From Prochlorococcus marinus str. MIT 9215 (lineage in GTDB: Bacteria > Cyanobacteriota > Cyanobacteriia > PCC-6307 > Cyanobiaceae), in NCBI GenBank assembly GCA_949486985.1, contig CATBLW010000092.1, forward strand, positions 1 through 32,308: a DNA stretch of 32,308 nucleotides. The letters are read 5' to 3'. The notes beneath the pieces are model-generated. The model ran no database searches. It saw only the letters and a program-made list of their open reading frames with translations, and had not been told where the DNA came from. The position numbers and the translations under genes were made by a program. This document shows positions 1 through 8,814 of the stretch, piece by piece. The stretch's first letter is position 1; each line of letters opens with the position of its first letter.

Positions 1-2
1 TC

Positions 3-1226
3 CATAACCAAAGTTTCGACAGGCTCACAAGCAATATCGTCAATCGTTCGATAAATCACCTGCGGCTGAGAGACCTGAAATTCATATCCCTCTCGACGCA
101 TGGTTTCGATCAAAATCCCCAGGTGAAGTTCACCTCGACCACTCACAGAAAAGCGATCAGGAGAATCTGTTTCTTCTACTCTGAGAGCAACATTAGTCAG
201 CAATTCTTTGTTTAAACGATCACGTAATTGACGACTGGTAACAAATTTGCCCTCTTTGCCAGCAAAGGGAGAGTCGTTCACCACAAAAGTCATCTGCAAT
301 GTGGGTTCGTCCACCTTGATCAAGGGCAATGCCTTGGGTTCATCAGGGCAAGCAATCGTCTCGCCAATATTCACGTCATCAAAACCAGCCAAAGCTACGA
401 GATCACCAGCTGAGGCTTCTTCGATCTCAATGCGCTGCAAACCTTCAAAACCAAGAAGCTTGCTAATTCTTCCGCGCTTCGTACTGCCATTATCTTTGAT
501 CAACAAAGCACTCTGGCCATTGCGAATGATGCCGTTATGTACACGCCCAATCACAATACGGCCAAGAAAATCTGAATAATCAAGGGTTGTGATCTGTAGC
601 TGCAGAGGCTTCGTTTCGTCACCAACTGGTGGTGGAACATGACGCAAGATGGCATCAAACAAAGGCTTCATATTGTCGCTTTCTGTCGCCATGTCGGGTT
701 TAGAGAAACCACCCATGCCACTTCCAAATAAATAAGGAAAGTCACACTGGTCATCATCTGCACCAAGCTCAATAAAAAGATCAAGGACCTTATCAACGGC
801 AGTTTCAGGATCAACTCGAGCACGATCTATCTTATTCACAAATACAATCGGTCTCAATCCTTGTTCAAGAGCTTTCTTCAAAACAAAGCGAGTCTGAGGC
901 ATTGGCCCTTCATTGGCATCAACAATCAATAGACATCCATCAACCATTCCAAGAACACGTTCAACCTCTCCACCAAAGTCAGCGTGGCCAGGTGTATCAA
1001 CAATATTGATGCGAGTATCGTTATAAGTAACAGCAGTATTTTTTGAGAGGATTGTAATTCCCCTTTCCCTCTCCAAATCATTGGAGTCCAACACACAAGT
1101 TGGAACCGCCTCATTGTCACGAAAAATCCCAGACTGACTGAGAAGAGCATCCACCAAAGTGGTTTTGCCGTGATCTACGTGAGCGATGATTGCAATGTTG
1201 CGGATCGCCTTAGCCTGGGCACTCAT
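3..1226 (-). CDS. typA: TypA/BipA translational GTPase, C-terminus cut by window edge
   Basis: Ribosome-associated GTPase of the EF-G/EF-Tu superfamily, involved in stress adaptation and ribosome assembly. I translated it by hand because it is missing from the ORF track (open at the window edge). The start [10 protein letters not shown] is at 1226 on the minus strand. G1 (AHVDHGKT) is at about residues 15-22, the switch region with RERGIT near 54-59, G3 (DTPGHAD) near 78-84 and G4 (NKID) near 132-135. The family is about 600 residues. About 408 codons are present, covering the G domain, domain II and part of the EF-G-like C-terminal region; roughly the last 190 residues lie outside the window. 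EF-G and LepA are excluded by the TypA-type text after G1 ([12 protein letters not shown]). It follows the VanY-like gene on the same strand with a 181-bp gap, so it probably has its own promoter. Confidence 0.96.
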   Translation of the reverse strand, partial: MSAQAKAIRNIAIIAHVDHGKTTLVDALLSQSGIFRDNEAVPTCVLDSNDLERERGITILSKNTAVTYNDTRINIVDTPGHADFGGEVERVLGMVDGCLLIVDANEGPMPQTRFVLKKALEQGLRPIVFVNKIDRARVDPETAVDKVLDLFIELGADDDQCDFPYLFGSGMGGFSKPDMATESDNMKPLFDAILRHVPPPVGDETKPLQLQITTLDYSDFLGRIVIGRVHNGIIRNGQSALLIKDNGSTKRGRISKLLGFEGLQRIEIEEASAGDLVALAGFDDVNIGETIACPDEPKALPLIKVDEPTLQMTFVVNDSPFAGKEGKFVTSRQLRDRLNKELLTNVALRVEETDSPDRFSVSGRGELHLGILIETMRREGYEFQVSQPQVIYRTIDDIACEPVETLVM

Positions 1227-1407
1227 GGGTCCTAGACGTTTATAAGAGAAAAAGAACGCCTAAAGGCGCAGTGGCGGAAGGCTATCTCAGCGTGAGATTT
1301 GACAGATCGACAACTGTCTATTCAAGCAACTGAATTCCACTGGCGACAACGAACTGACGCTCAAAAGACGGGCAATCAACACACAGTCGATCAATCAAAA
1401 GAGAAAT
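1227..1407 (-). promoter_or_regulatory. typA upstream region with two small inverted repeats
   Basis: This 181-bp gap separates the stop of the VanY-like gene from the typA start, both on the minus strand. It contains CGCC-TAAA-GGCG (1257-1268), about 30 bp upstream of the typA start, and ATCTCA-GCG-TGAGAT (1284-1298), a perfect 6-bp inverted repeat. Either may be an operator or a leader hairpin. No clear -35/-10 pair was recognised. The plus-strand ORF at 1299-1724 crosses the region but is an antisense shadow of the VanY gene. Confidence 0.3.
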
Positions 1408-2148
1408 TCAGCGATTTTCTAGCAGTTGACGGGCTGACTCAAACTGCTGCAAGGCAGGTGCTGATCCCTCAAATCGCCAGTGCCAAGGTTCATAGGTCAC
1501 TCCCTGAGGATTGCCTGGCGGGAAGGAAAGCGCGAAGTGATAACTGGCCGCATGATCCTGCAGCCAGCGAAACGCCCTGGTGGTGTCAAAATCCACCGAA
1601 AGATTGTGTTCTGGGCTATCTGCATCTCCTAAATCAATGGCATATCCAGTGCTGTGTTCGGAATAGCCCGGAGGAGCAGAAACCTTGGCACGCTCAGCTG
1701 CTGTCTGGTTGCGCTCAGATTTGACATCAAAAAAGATTCTCTCCTGCAAATCAATGGAACGAAATCCACTCAATAAGCTCAAAGCCACGCCGTCAGCAGC
1801 GGCCGCATCCTGCATCGAGCGCAAGGCTTCAGCCGCATCGAAATGAAGCTGAAGACCGGGCTGAACACTAATCAAATCTTGAATTGAAGCTTCGCGATAG
1901 GGAAAATGTCCCAGCAGTCGACCATCGGCCGCGGGACGTTCCTTGATTCCACGAATAGGAACTGAAGGCTCAAAACCGGCCAGCAACCTCGGCCCCAACA
2001 ACATGGCTGCGATCGAGGCAGAGAAGACCATCAAACAGACCCATAGCAACCTGCTACCCCCAGAGGCTTGGCGCCTCTGGGGACGGGAGCGGCGAGCAAC
2101 CGGAATGTCATCCCGACTAAGGCGTCGAGCCTGATCTGCACGAACCAC
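1408..2148 (-). CDS. VanY-like D-alanyl-D-alanine carboxypeptidase (peptidase M15B)
   Basis: Predicted zinc DD-carboxypeptidase that trims the terminal D-Ala of peptidoglycan stem peptides. The protein has a basic N-terminus, one membrane segment at about residues 33-56 and then a VanY domain, so it is likely anchored with the catalytic part in the periplasm. Visible family motifs are SGFRS (127-131), SEHSTGYAIDLGD (163-175) with zinc ligands H165 and D172, and EPWHWRF (220-226) with H223. The start is GTG at 2148. No other start keeps the basic segment, but a shorter form beginning nearer the membrane helix is possible. It lies upstream of typA and divergent from chlP. In cyanobacteria this is a wall-maintenance enzyme and not by itself evidence of vancomycin resistance. 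A VanX-like dipeptidase occurs 6 kb away. Confidence 0.88.
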   Translation of the reverse strand: MVRADQARRLSRDDIPVARRSRPQRRQASGGSRLLWVCLMVFSASIAAMLLGPRLLAGFEPSVPIRGIKERPAADGRLLGHFPYREASIQDLISVQPGLQLHFDAAEALRSMQDAAAADGVALSLLSGFRSIDLQERIFFDVKSERNQTAAERAKVSAPPGYSEHSTGYAIDLGDADSPEHNLSVDFDTTRAFRWLQDHAASYHFALSFPPGNPQGVTYEPWHWRFEGSAPALQQFESARQLLENR

Positions 2149-2180
2149 GAAATTGGTGCAGTGTTCTATAGATCGTAAGG

Positions 2181-2249
2181 TGGGGCGCTAGGGGGCCCCA
2201 AAACCCGATTTAGGGAAGTAGCTTTCAGTTAAGTCATTCCGCGAAGCGG
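2181..2249 (+). promoter_or_regulatory. Hairpin-forming chlP leader
   Basis: Two inverted repeats lie in the 108-bp gap between the divergent vanY-like gene and chlP. TGGGGC pairs with GCCCCA (2181-2186 and 2195-2200). CCGC-GAA-GCGG (2239-2249) ends 7 nt before the chlP ATG at 2257, where a Shine-Dalgarno sequence would normally sit. No AGGAG-like sequence is visible there. The second hairpin could affect ribosome access, but this is inference from position only. Confidence 0.3.
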
Positions 2250-2256
2250 GTTCAAG

Positions 2257-3660
2257 ATGCTGCGTGTTGCCGTAGTCGGTGGTGGTCCAAGCGGTTCATG
2301 TGCCGCAGAAGTTCTTGCAAAAGCAGGTATCAAGACATGGCTGTTCGAGCGCAAACTCGACAATGCCAAGCCTTGTGGGGGTGCAATCCCTCTCTGCATG
2401 GTGGATGAATTCGACCTGCCCGAGTCGATCATCGATCGCAAAGTCCGCAATATGAAAATGATTTCGCCCTCAAACCGTGAGGTCGACATCAGTCTGGACA
2501 AGGTTTACAGCAAAGAAGACAAGAGTGAATACATCGGCATGTGCCGCAGGGAAGTCATGGATGCTTTCTTACGCAACCGTGCCGCTGACCTCGGTGCCAA
2601 CCTCGTCAATGGCCTGGTCACCAAAATCGATACCGGCTCCAATCGCCAAGGGCCCTACACACTCACCTATTCCGACTATTCAAGTGGCGAAATTACTGGC
2701 CAAGCCAAGACACTTGAGGTTGATCTAATCGTCGGAGCCGACGGCGCCAACAGCCGAGTTGCCAAGGCAATGGATGCTGGTGACTACAACTATGCCGTTG
2801 CTTTCCAGGAACGCATCAAGCTGCCTGAGAAAGAAATGGAGTACTACGAAGACCTCGCTGAAATGTATGTCGGCACTGATGTATCGCCCGACTTTTATGG
2901 CTGGGTATTCCCTAAGTACGACCATGTTGCGGTGGGTACTGGAACCATGCAGAAAAATCAATCTCTAATCAAAAGCTTGCAAGCAGGCGTGCGCGAAAGA
3001 GCAAAGAAACGACTGGTTCATGGAGAAGTCATCAAAGTAGAAGCTCATCCAATCCCTGAACATCCAAGACCTCGAAGAGTTGTTGGCAGGATGGCTCTTG
3101 TCGGAGATGCCGCTGGATATGTCACCAAGAGTTCTGGAGAAGGCATCTACTTTGCCGCCAAAAGTGGACGCATGTGTGCAGAGCAAATCGTTGAATCCAG
3201 CCAAGCAGGAAAGAGAATCCCTACGGAAGGAGACCTCAAGAAATACCTGAAGAAATGGGATAGAAAATACGGAACAACCTATACAGTTCTGGCCATACTC
3301 CAAGCCATCTTCTATTCAAACGACACCGCTAGAGAAGCCTTCGTTGCCATGTGTGATGACATGGATGTTCAACGCCTAACCTTTGACAGCTATCTATACA
3401 AAAAGGTTGTTGCTATGAATCCATGGCAACAGATCAAACTCTCTCTATTAACGGTTGATGCCTTGGCGAGAGGATTGTTCCGTCCGAAAACAATTTATAA
3501 ACCTGTTCCTAGTGCTGTCAGGAGTGATGAAGAAGTAAACGCTATGCTTGCCGTCAAAACAATTACCGGAGGCATCAAGGTAAAAGCCAAGAAAGATTCT
3601 GACAAAAATGCTTCCTCCAAAAGTGATGAGCGTGACCCTGCCCTAACAAACAAGTCGTAA
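2257..3660 (+). CDS. chlP: Geranylgeranyl diphosphate/chlorophyll reductase
   Basis: NADPH-dependent flavoprotein that reduces the geranylgeranyl chain to phytyl for chlorophyll a and tocopherol synthesis. It is membrane-associated near the thylakoid. The ATG at 2257 opens directly into the FAD-binding fold (VVGGGPSGSCAAEVL, residues 6-20), followed by the family signature KPCGGAIP near 43-50. A second FAD motif, LVGDAAGYVTKSSGEGIYFA, lies near residue 285. At 467 residues it is longer than the roughly 400-450 usual in cyanobacteria; the extra length is a charged Lys/Ser/Asp-rich C-terminal tail (about the last 25 residues) with no visible domain. It is convergent with glyS, with a 57-bp gap that shows no clear terminator. 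Confidence 0.95.
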   Translation: MLRVAVVGGGPSGSCAAEVLAKAGIKTWLFERKLDNAKPCGGAIPLCMVDEFDLPESIIDRKVRNMKMISPSNREVDISLDKVYSKEDKSEYIGMCRREVMDAFLRNRAADLGANLVNGLVTKIDTGSNRQGPYTLTYSDYSSGEITGQAKTLEVDLIVGADGANSRVAKAMDAGDYNYAVAFQERIKLPEKEMEYYEDLAEMYVGTDVSPDFYGWVFPKYDHVAVGTGTMQKNQSLIKSLQAGVRERAKKRLVHGEVIKVEAHPIPEHPRPRRVVGRMALVGDAAGYVTKSSGEGIYFAAKSGRMCAEQIVESSQAGKRIPTEGDLKKYLKKWDRKYGTTYTVLAILQAIFYSNDTAREAFVAMCDDMDVQRLTFDSYLYKKVVAMNPWQQIKLSLLTVDALARGLFRPKTIYKPVPSAVRSDEEVNAMLAVKTITGGIKVKAKKDSDKNASSKSDERDPALTNKS

Positions 3661-3717
3661 TCACAGATCAAGGGAATAAACAAGCAGTGCAAGAATTAAT
3701 CATCTAGAGATATTTAC

Positions 3718-5883
3718 TTATCCATTAATTAGGCTGAAATCGGCCAGTACTCCTGCCTGATTTCGCAGCACCCCTAGCAAGTTCAGACGATTGGTTCTTA
3801 CCGCAATATCTTCTGCCATAACCATCACACTTTGATCGCCATCAAAGAAGGCAGCGAGTGCATCAGAGCCTGCAGTAAGACCCTTTGCTAATTGGGTATA
3901 GCGATCAGGTGAAGAACCTTGCGCGATTGGTTCAAGTGACATTAAAACCTTAAGCATTTCCGCTTCACTCGGCTTCTCAAACAAGCCAGGATCAACAACA
4001 TCAGCGGGACTCAAAACGTTTGCAGGCAAATCACCTTTTTCCGCCAAACGTGCGGCTCGTGTGACCACAGCCTGCACCGCCAACAACTCGCCCGTTGAGC
4101 GCATATTGACAAGCAAGTCCGCACGCATGCGGGCATCGGCAGGATCTGCCAGGAGACGATCAATCAAGACAGTTTCGCCAGCGACAGCCTGACAAAGGTC
4201 AAGATCGACTCCAGCCTCCTCCAACAAGCTGAGTATCCGCTGACGGCTGAACTCACCAAGTTCAGCAGCCAAATCAATGGGATTAATTTCAAATTGCTGC
4301 AGCAGCTCAGCCCAGTGGGAACAGGATTTCTCAAGCAAGGAGAGAAGGTTGAGCCGCCAACCCTTAGACCAAAGAATTTGCAACAGGCCGTTGCCGGCTC
4401 GCCGCAGGGCGTAGGGATCAGAAGAGCCGCTGGGACGCTCTCCCTTGGCATAGATGCTCAATAACAACTCGATGCGTTCTGCCAACGCAAGCAGAGCCCC
4501 AGGGTTCGAATCAGGCAAGGCATCACCGGCTCCACGGGGTAAGTAATGCTCAAGAACAGCTAGAGCAACCTCCCGTGGCTCGCCTTCCGCCAAAAGATAT
4601 TTACCACCAATCACTCCCTGCAACTCAGGGAATTCGCCCACCATCTGGCTGACAAGATCATGCTTACAAAGATGGGCCGCACGTCGCGCATGGTCGGCCT
4701 GATTTTCATCAAGATTCAGCTGTTTAGAGAGCAGGTCAACTAGCCACTCAATGCGCTCAACCCGATCCAGCAAAGAGCCAAGACCATCAGCAAAAGTAAC
4801 GCGAGCCAACTGATCCCGTCGATCAATGCTGGAGACGGCTCGATCAGCATCGACGAAAAACTCAGCATCGGCCAATCTCGCGTTTAGGACTCTTTCATTG
4901 CCTCGCCGCACGATCTCGCTGGCTTCGACGCGTCCATTGCCAATACAAAGAAAACGGGGCAGAAGGCTGCTCTTGGCATCAAGAGCCAAAGGATCATTGA
5001 CAGCATCAAGGCGATAGAGCGGGACATAACGTTGATGCACTCGCATCACGGTGCTGAGGACTTCAGCAGGCAAATCCAAATATTCAGCAGCGATTGAAGC
5101 CTCAATAAGGAGAGGCGCCTCCACCAAATCGGTGAGCTCGTCCACAAGCGCTTCAGGGAGGTCAGGGCGAGCCTCAAGCTCACCTGCCGCCTGATCAACA
5201 GCACGACGAATAAATTCAAGGCGCTTTTGTCGATCAACCTCAACACCCGCATCAGACATAGTTTTCAGATAGGTTTCTGCTGAAGGAATTGTCAAGAAAC
5301 CATCATCAAGTCGATGTCCACGACTGATATTTCCAGAACGAACCTCTGGTTCACAACCTTCTAAACAAACAGGGATGACCTGTTGATCCAACAAAGCCAC
5401 AAGCCAACGGATCGGTCTAGAGAAGCGTCTTTCACCACTGCCCCAGCGCATAAAACGACGCCCCTGAAGATTGCCGATCCATTGGGGTATCTGCTCAGCC
5501 AGCAGCTCTAAAGCAGGCCTTCCGCTTTCAAGAACCTTTGCAAACACGAAAGGTCCTTTGGGCGTATCTCTCACCTCAAGAGCGTCTGGTTGAAGACCAC
5601 AACGCTTGGCAAAGCCAAGCGCTGCCTGAGTGGGTTCACCATCTTTGAAAGCCTTGCCTGCTGGTGGCCCCTTCCGCTCTTCCTCAAGATCCTCAGCATC
5701 GAGGGCTAGATCGTCCACCTGCAGAACAAGGCGTCGAGGCGTACTACTGCATTGAATCTTGCCGTGTTGAAGACGCCTCTCTGCCAAGTCGCCTTGAACC
5801 ATCCGAGCGAGTTGAGGCAAAGCCAATCGAGCAAAATCAGCCGGCAGTTCCTCGGTTCCAATCTCCAGCAGAAAGCTCGACAC
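3718..5883 (-). CDS. glyS: Glycyl-tRNA synthetase, beta subunit
   Basis: Beta chain of the tetrameric bacterial-type glycyl-tRNA synthetase. The alpha chain (glyQ) activates glycine; the beta chain supplies tRNA recognition. The opening text (MSSFLLEIGTEELPADF), internal GSGERRFSRPIRWLVALL and the HQRYVPL region are characteristic, and 721 residues is the usual length. The C-terminal third (about residues 590-700) is the DALR-type anticodon-binding region, ending in SVMVMAEDIAVRTNRLNLL. glyQ is not in the window, which is common because the two genes are often unlinked in cyanobacteria. It is divergent from sir with only 63 bp between them. Confidence 0.96.
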   Translation of the reverse strand: MSSFLLEIGTEELPADFARLALPQLARMVQGDLAERRLQHGKIQCSSTPRRLVLQVDDLALDAEDLEEERKGPPAGKAFKDGEPTQAALGFAKRCGLQPDALEVRDTPKGPFVFAKVLESGRPALELLAEQIPQWIGNLQGRRFMRWGSGERRFSRPIRWLVALLDQQVIPVCLEGCEPEVRSGNISRGHRLDDGFLTIPSAETYLKTMSDAGVEVDRQKRLEFIRRAVDQAAGELEARPDLPEALVDELTDLVEAPLLIEASIAAEYLDLPAEVLSTVMRVHQRYVPLYRLDAVNDPLALDAKSSLLPRFLCIGNGRVEASEIVRRGNERVLNARLADAEFFVDADRAVSSIDRRDQLARVTFADGLGSLLDRVERIEWLVDLLSKQLNLDENQADHARRAAHLCKHDLVSQMVGEFPELQGVIGGKYLLAEGEPREVALAVLEHYLPRGAGDALPDSNPGALLALAERIELLLSIYAKGERPSGSSDPYALRRAGNGLLQILWSKGWRLNLLSLLEKSCSHWAELLQQFEINPIDLAAELGEFSRQRILSLLEEAGVDLDLCQAVAGETVLIDRLLADPADARMRADLLVNMRSTGELLAVQAVVTRAARLAEKGDLPANVLSPADVVDPGLFEKPSEAEMLKVLMSLEPIAQGSSPDRYTQLAKGLTAGSDALAAFFDGDQSVMVMAEDIAVRTNRLNLLGVLRNQAGVLADFSLING

Positions 5884-5899
5884 AGAGATAAGCCTTAAG

Positions 5900-5911
5900 A
5901 ACTGATCAGTT
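5900..5911. promoter_or_regulatory. 12-bp perfect palindrome between glyS and sir
   Basis: AACTGATCAGTT is a perfect 12-bp palindrome in the 63-bp gap between the divergent glyS and sir genes, 17 bp from the glyS start and 36 bp from the sir start. Its placement would suit an operator acting on either gene. No named regulator motif was recognised. Confidence 0.35.
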
Positions 5912-5946
5912 TATGAATCAACCCTATTGATGAACTCAGCATCGAG

Positions 5947-7788
5947 ATGCGTGTGCGTTTCGCTACGGTGGACTATGAAAATAAAGACGCCGTGACTGCA
6001 GGGGAGACAGCATCGGGGCAGGCGGAAGAGCCCAGCCTCTCTCCATGCCTTGCCACGAAAACAGAGCGAACCAAGTTCGAGCAATTCAAGGCTGATAGCG
6101 CCTACTTACGCGACCCACTGCGTGATGAGCTTGCTAACGACATTGATCACTTCTCCAATGACGCTGTCCAACTGCTGAAATTCCACGGCAGTTATCAACA
6201 GGACAATCGCGAGAATCGTCAGAAAGGCCAAGGTAAGGATTGGCAAATGATGCTCCGCCTCCGTAGCCCAGGCGGACGCATCCCAGCCTCACTGTTTCTC
6301 GCCATGGACGATCTTTCGAACCGTCTTGGCAATGAAACGCTGCGTGCCACAACACGCCAAGCCTTTCAGATGCATGGCATTCGCAAAGACAATCTTAAAG
6401 AAGTCATCAGCACGATTCTTCACTCGATGGGCTCAACCCTTGCGGCCTGTGGTGATATCAACCGCAACGTGATGGCACCTGCCGCGCCCTACGAGAAGGG
6501 TGCCTATCCAGCTGCTCGTCAATTGGCTGAGCAGATAGCCGACCTCCTCAATCCAAAAGCAGCAGAAGGCTCCTACCTCGATCTTTGGGTGAATGGTGAC
6601 CTCAGCTATCGCATCCGCCCCTCCTCAACAGTAAAAAAGGCGCGTGCCAGACAACTCGAAGGTGGGGTCTTCAGTGGGGATGCCAATGAGCCCCTTTACG
6701 GCTCCACATACATGCCACGCAAGTTCAAGTGCGCCGTCACGGTGCCTGGGGACAATTCAGTGGACCTGCTCACCCAAGACATCGGCATGGTTGCCTTTGT
6801 CGATCAAAAAGGTGTTCTCAAGGGTTGCAATGTTTATGTCGGTGGTGGCATGGGACGCACCCATAACAATGAGCAAACCTTTGCTCGCACCGGCGACCCA
6901 CTTGGCTACGTAGCCGCTGAGCATCTTTTGGATTTGGTGCAGTCCGTCTTAGCTCTGCAAAGGGATTACGGGGATCGCAAAACGAGGCGCCATGCACGCA
7001 TGAAATATCTAATCAACGACCAAGGAATCAGCTGGTTCAAGAATGAACTCAAGAGCAAATACTTCCCTTATCCAATCAAAGGCTTGCGCCCAGAACCAAA
7101 GAGCAAACTCGAGGATTACCTGGGTTGGCATCGTCAGGCTGCAGGCAAATGGTTTGTTGGCCTGCCCTTGATGTCAGGTCGATTGGCAGGTGATCTCAAA
7201 AAAGGCCTTCGCAAACTTGTGGAGACCTACCAACTGGACATCCGCCTAACACCTAACCAGGATCTTCTGCTCTGCAATATCGGCACGCAACAACGCAGCA
7301 GCGTTCGCCATGACCTTGCTGCCCTCGGTTTTGAAGCACCAGAATCGATTACAAAGCTGGCAAGGCATGCCATCGCCTGTCCAGCACTACCTTTATGCGG
7401 GCTCGCCATGACAGAAGCGGAACGCAGCCTGCCGTCGATTCTTGCGCGCATCGATTCTCAGCTTCAACAGCTTGAAATTGACAAGTCGATCCTGATCCGT
7501 GTCACCGGCTGTCCCAATGGCTGTGCTCGGCCTTACATGGCCGAGCTCGGCTTGGTAGGAAGCGGGGTCGACCGTTATCAGCTCTGGCTAGGAGGAACCC
7601 CAAACCTGCAAAGACTCGCCAAGCCATACCTTCAACGCATGCCCATCGATCAACTCGAGACCACTCTCGAACCACTCCTGTTGAGCTGGAAAGAGGCTGG
7701 CGGACGTCGCAGCCTCGGCGATCACATCAACAAGCTTGGCGATCAAGCCGTACTTGCATTGCTATCCAATGCGGAACAGGCTCCATAG
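5947..7788 (+). CDS. sir: Ferredoxin-dependent sulfite reductase
   Basis: Catalyses the six-electron reduction of sulfite to sulfide in assimilatory sulfate reduction, using reduced ferredoxin, siroheme and a 4Fe-4S cluster. The cluster/siroheme cysteines are all present: C-x5-C in CPALPLC (near residues 479-485) and C-x3-C in CPNGC (near 521-525). The substrate-binding region includes FQMHGIRKDN near 139 and CGDINRNVMAP. Ferredoxin nitrite reductase is a paralogue, but the text matches the plant/cyanobacterial sulfite reductase branch. At 613 residues it includes an N-terminal extension before the first ferrite-type repeat. The ATG at 5947 is chosen; an in-frame GTG at 5968 is an alternative. 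Its 3' end overlaps the convergent VanX-like gene by 46 bp. Confidence 0.93.
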   Translation: MRVRFATVDYENKDAVTAGETASGQAEEPSLSPCLATKTERTKFEQFKADSAYLRDPLRDELANDIDHFSNDAVQLLKFHGSYQQDNRENRQKGQGKDWQMMLRLRSPGGRIPASLFLAMDDLSNRLGNETLRATTRQAFQMHGIRKDNLKEVISTILHSMGSTLAACGDINRNVMAPAAPYEKGAYPAARQLAEQIADLLNPKAAEGSYLDLWVNGDLSYRIRPSSTVKKARARQLEGGVFSGDANEPLYGSTYMPRKFKCAVTVPGDNSVDLLTQDIGMVAFVDQKGVLKGCNVYVGGGMGRTHNNEQTFARTGDPLGYVAAEHLLDLVQSVLALQRDYGDRKTRRHARMKYLINDQGISWFKNELKSKYFPYPIKGLRPEPKSKLEDYLGWHRQAAGKWFVGLPLMSGRLAGDLKKGLRKLVETYQLDIRLTPNQDLLLCNIGTQQRSSVRHDLAALGFEAPESITKLARHAIACPALPLCGLAMTEAERSLPSILARIDSQLQQLEIDKSILIRVTGCPNGCARPYMAELGLVGSGVDRYQLWLGGTPNLQRLAKPYLQRMPIDQLETTLEPLLLSWKEAGGRRSLGDHINKLGDQAVLALLSNAEQAP

Positions 7789-8477
7789 ATCGCCTCAGGC
7801 TTATTACATCTCCATGCCCACAGTTGATCTCCATGACTGAAATGCCACCACTCATGGGGATGTTGAGCAAAGCCTGCAGTCGCCATCGCATCGGCAAGAA
7901 GACGACGCCTTTGATGCCATAGGCCGGCCTCAGAAGACGGATTTTCTCTTGCGGCTTCATCGAAGTGATCTGGTTCTGAAACAGCTCCGATGGCATCAAT
8001 TTCGCCTCCCATAGACAAGGGCGTGCCATTCGCTTCAGCAAGGGTGAGATCGACAGCAGCTCCAGTGCTATGTGGAGGAGGTGTAGAGGGATCAAGGCTT
8101 GGCGGAGCCCAAAACCTGCCAACAGCTTCAATGACCTCCTGAACAGCAACCGACTGAGAACTCTGATCACGATCAACCCCTCTTCGCTGGCACTCCTCAG
8201 CGATCGCGTGGTCAACCATGAAGGCCTGCACAGCGATAGGCCGCCAAGCATCAAAAACCGCAAGCCGCATTTTTGGCTCAGTTCGCTGCAGAGCAAACTG
8301 AGCCTTGATCAAGCGAATAATCACGCTCTCTCTCAACCGAAACGGATCCGCACCAACGCCATAAGGAGCTCCCAGGGCGGCATAGGGATGGGGCTCCAAA
8401 CGATGAATCAACGGAGGCAGCTGCTCCAGCGACTCTCCACAATCATGAATGGGCCGATCACTCCAAGGACGCAGCAT
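7743..8477 (-). CDS. VanX-like D-alanyl-D-alanine dipeptidase (peptidase M15D)
   Basis: Predicted zinc dipeptidase that cleaves free D-Ala-D-Ala, probably for wall recycling or D-Ala reuse. The catalytic set is complete, with VanX spacing: Arg in DAWRP (R79), zinc ligands H136 and D143 in PHSTGAAVDL, catalytic E209 and zinc ligand H212 in EWWHF. I start it at the ATG at 8477 (MLRPWSD, 244 residues) rather than at 8516 in the ORF track, because the extra 13 residues look non-family and cross a DnaA-box-like site. No signal peptide is obvious, consistent with a cytoplasmic VanX. It is on the same strand as recG but 348 bp downstream, so it likely has its own promoter. There is no VanR/S/H/A context, so a housekeeping role is inferred. 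Confidence 0.88.
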   Translation of the reverse strand: MLRPWSDRPIHDCGESLEQLPPLIHRLEPHPYAALGAPYGVGADPFRLRESVIIRLIKAQFALQRTEPKMRLAVFDAWRPIAVQAFMVDHAIAEECQRRGVDRDQSSQSVAVQEVIEAVGRFWAPPSLDPSTPPPHSTGAAVDLTLAEANGTPLSMGGEIDAIGAVSEPDHFDEAARENPSSEAGLWHQRRRLLADAMATAGFAQHPHEWWHFSHGDQLWAWRCNKPEAIYGACSALDSNASTA

Positions 8478-8497
8478 AAAAAAGTTCGTACGGGAAC

Positions 8498-8506
8498 ATT
8501 TCCACA
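8498..8506 (+). promoter_or_regulatory. DnaA-box-like nonamer, one mismatch
   Basis: ATTTCCACA differs at one position from the cyanobacterial DnaA box TTTTCCACA. It lies 21 bp upstream of the chosen vanX-like start. Confidence 0.3.
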
Positions 8507-8518
8507 ACAACAACACAG

Positions 8519-8527
8519 TTTTCCACA
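8519..8527 (+). promoter_or_regulatory. DnaA-box-like nonamer TTTTCCACA
   Basis: Exact match to the DnaA box form known from cyanobacterial origins, 42 bp upstream of the chosen vanX-like start and 13 bp from the imperfect copy in the same orientation. Confidence 0.45.
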
Positions 8528-8782
8528 GCCGGAATCTCGCCGCCAGCTGAGAGTTTTATCAGCAAAACATCAAACAAACGCCTTTCGCAGCAACTTTCGG
8601 CAAACCTTAAGCAAATAGACTCAAGCAAAAGCAACTAGGTTCTTTCGCTGAGATCAATCTTCTTGCAATGTTTTTAAGCAAGCCAATAAAACATCTTCGC
8701 TCTTTCAAGGCTGGATTGATTAACCGACACGCAACAGAAACGAAGTAGCGCCGAACACATGGCATCGTTCACCAAACGACTC

Positions 8783-8800
8783 GAGACTCAAAAGAGTCTC
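8783..8800 (-). terminator. Hairpin downstream of recG, possible terminator
   Basis: GAGACTC-AAAA-GAGTCTC is a perfect 7-bp stem with a 4-nt loop, starting 26 bp past the recG stop on the minus strand. On the RNA it is not followed by a clean U tract, so it may be a weak or factor-dependent terminator or a 3'-end stabiliser. Confidence 0.45.
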
Positions 8801-8805
8801 ACCAC

Positions 8806-8814
8806 TGTGGAAAA
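8806..8814 (-). promoter_or_regulatory. DnaA-box-like nonamer, minus strand
   Basis: TGTGGAAAA on the plus strand is TTTTCCACA on the minus strand, 12 bp from the recG stop codon. It is oriented oppositely to the sites at 8498 and 8519, about 290 bp away. Confidence 0.4.

Noticed and set aside
1299-1724. Plus-strand ORF of 141 aa
   Set aside because: It is antisense to the VanY-like gene over most of its length, and its translation has no recognisable domain.
4495-4515. T-loop-like GGGTTCGAATC suggesting a tRNA
   Set aside because: It lies inside glyS coding sequence and no acceptor stem or anticodon arm can be formed around it.
1408-8477. Vancomycin resistance cluster
   Set aside because: VanX- and VanY-like enzymes are present, but there is no ligase, dehydrogenase or two-component system, and they sit among housekeeping genes.
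8070-8618. Plus-strand ORF of 182 aa
   Set aside because: Antisense shadow of the VanX-like gene, whose complete catalytic motif set supports the minus strand.
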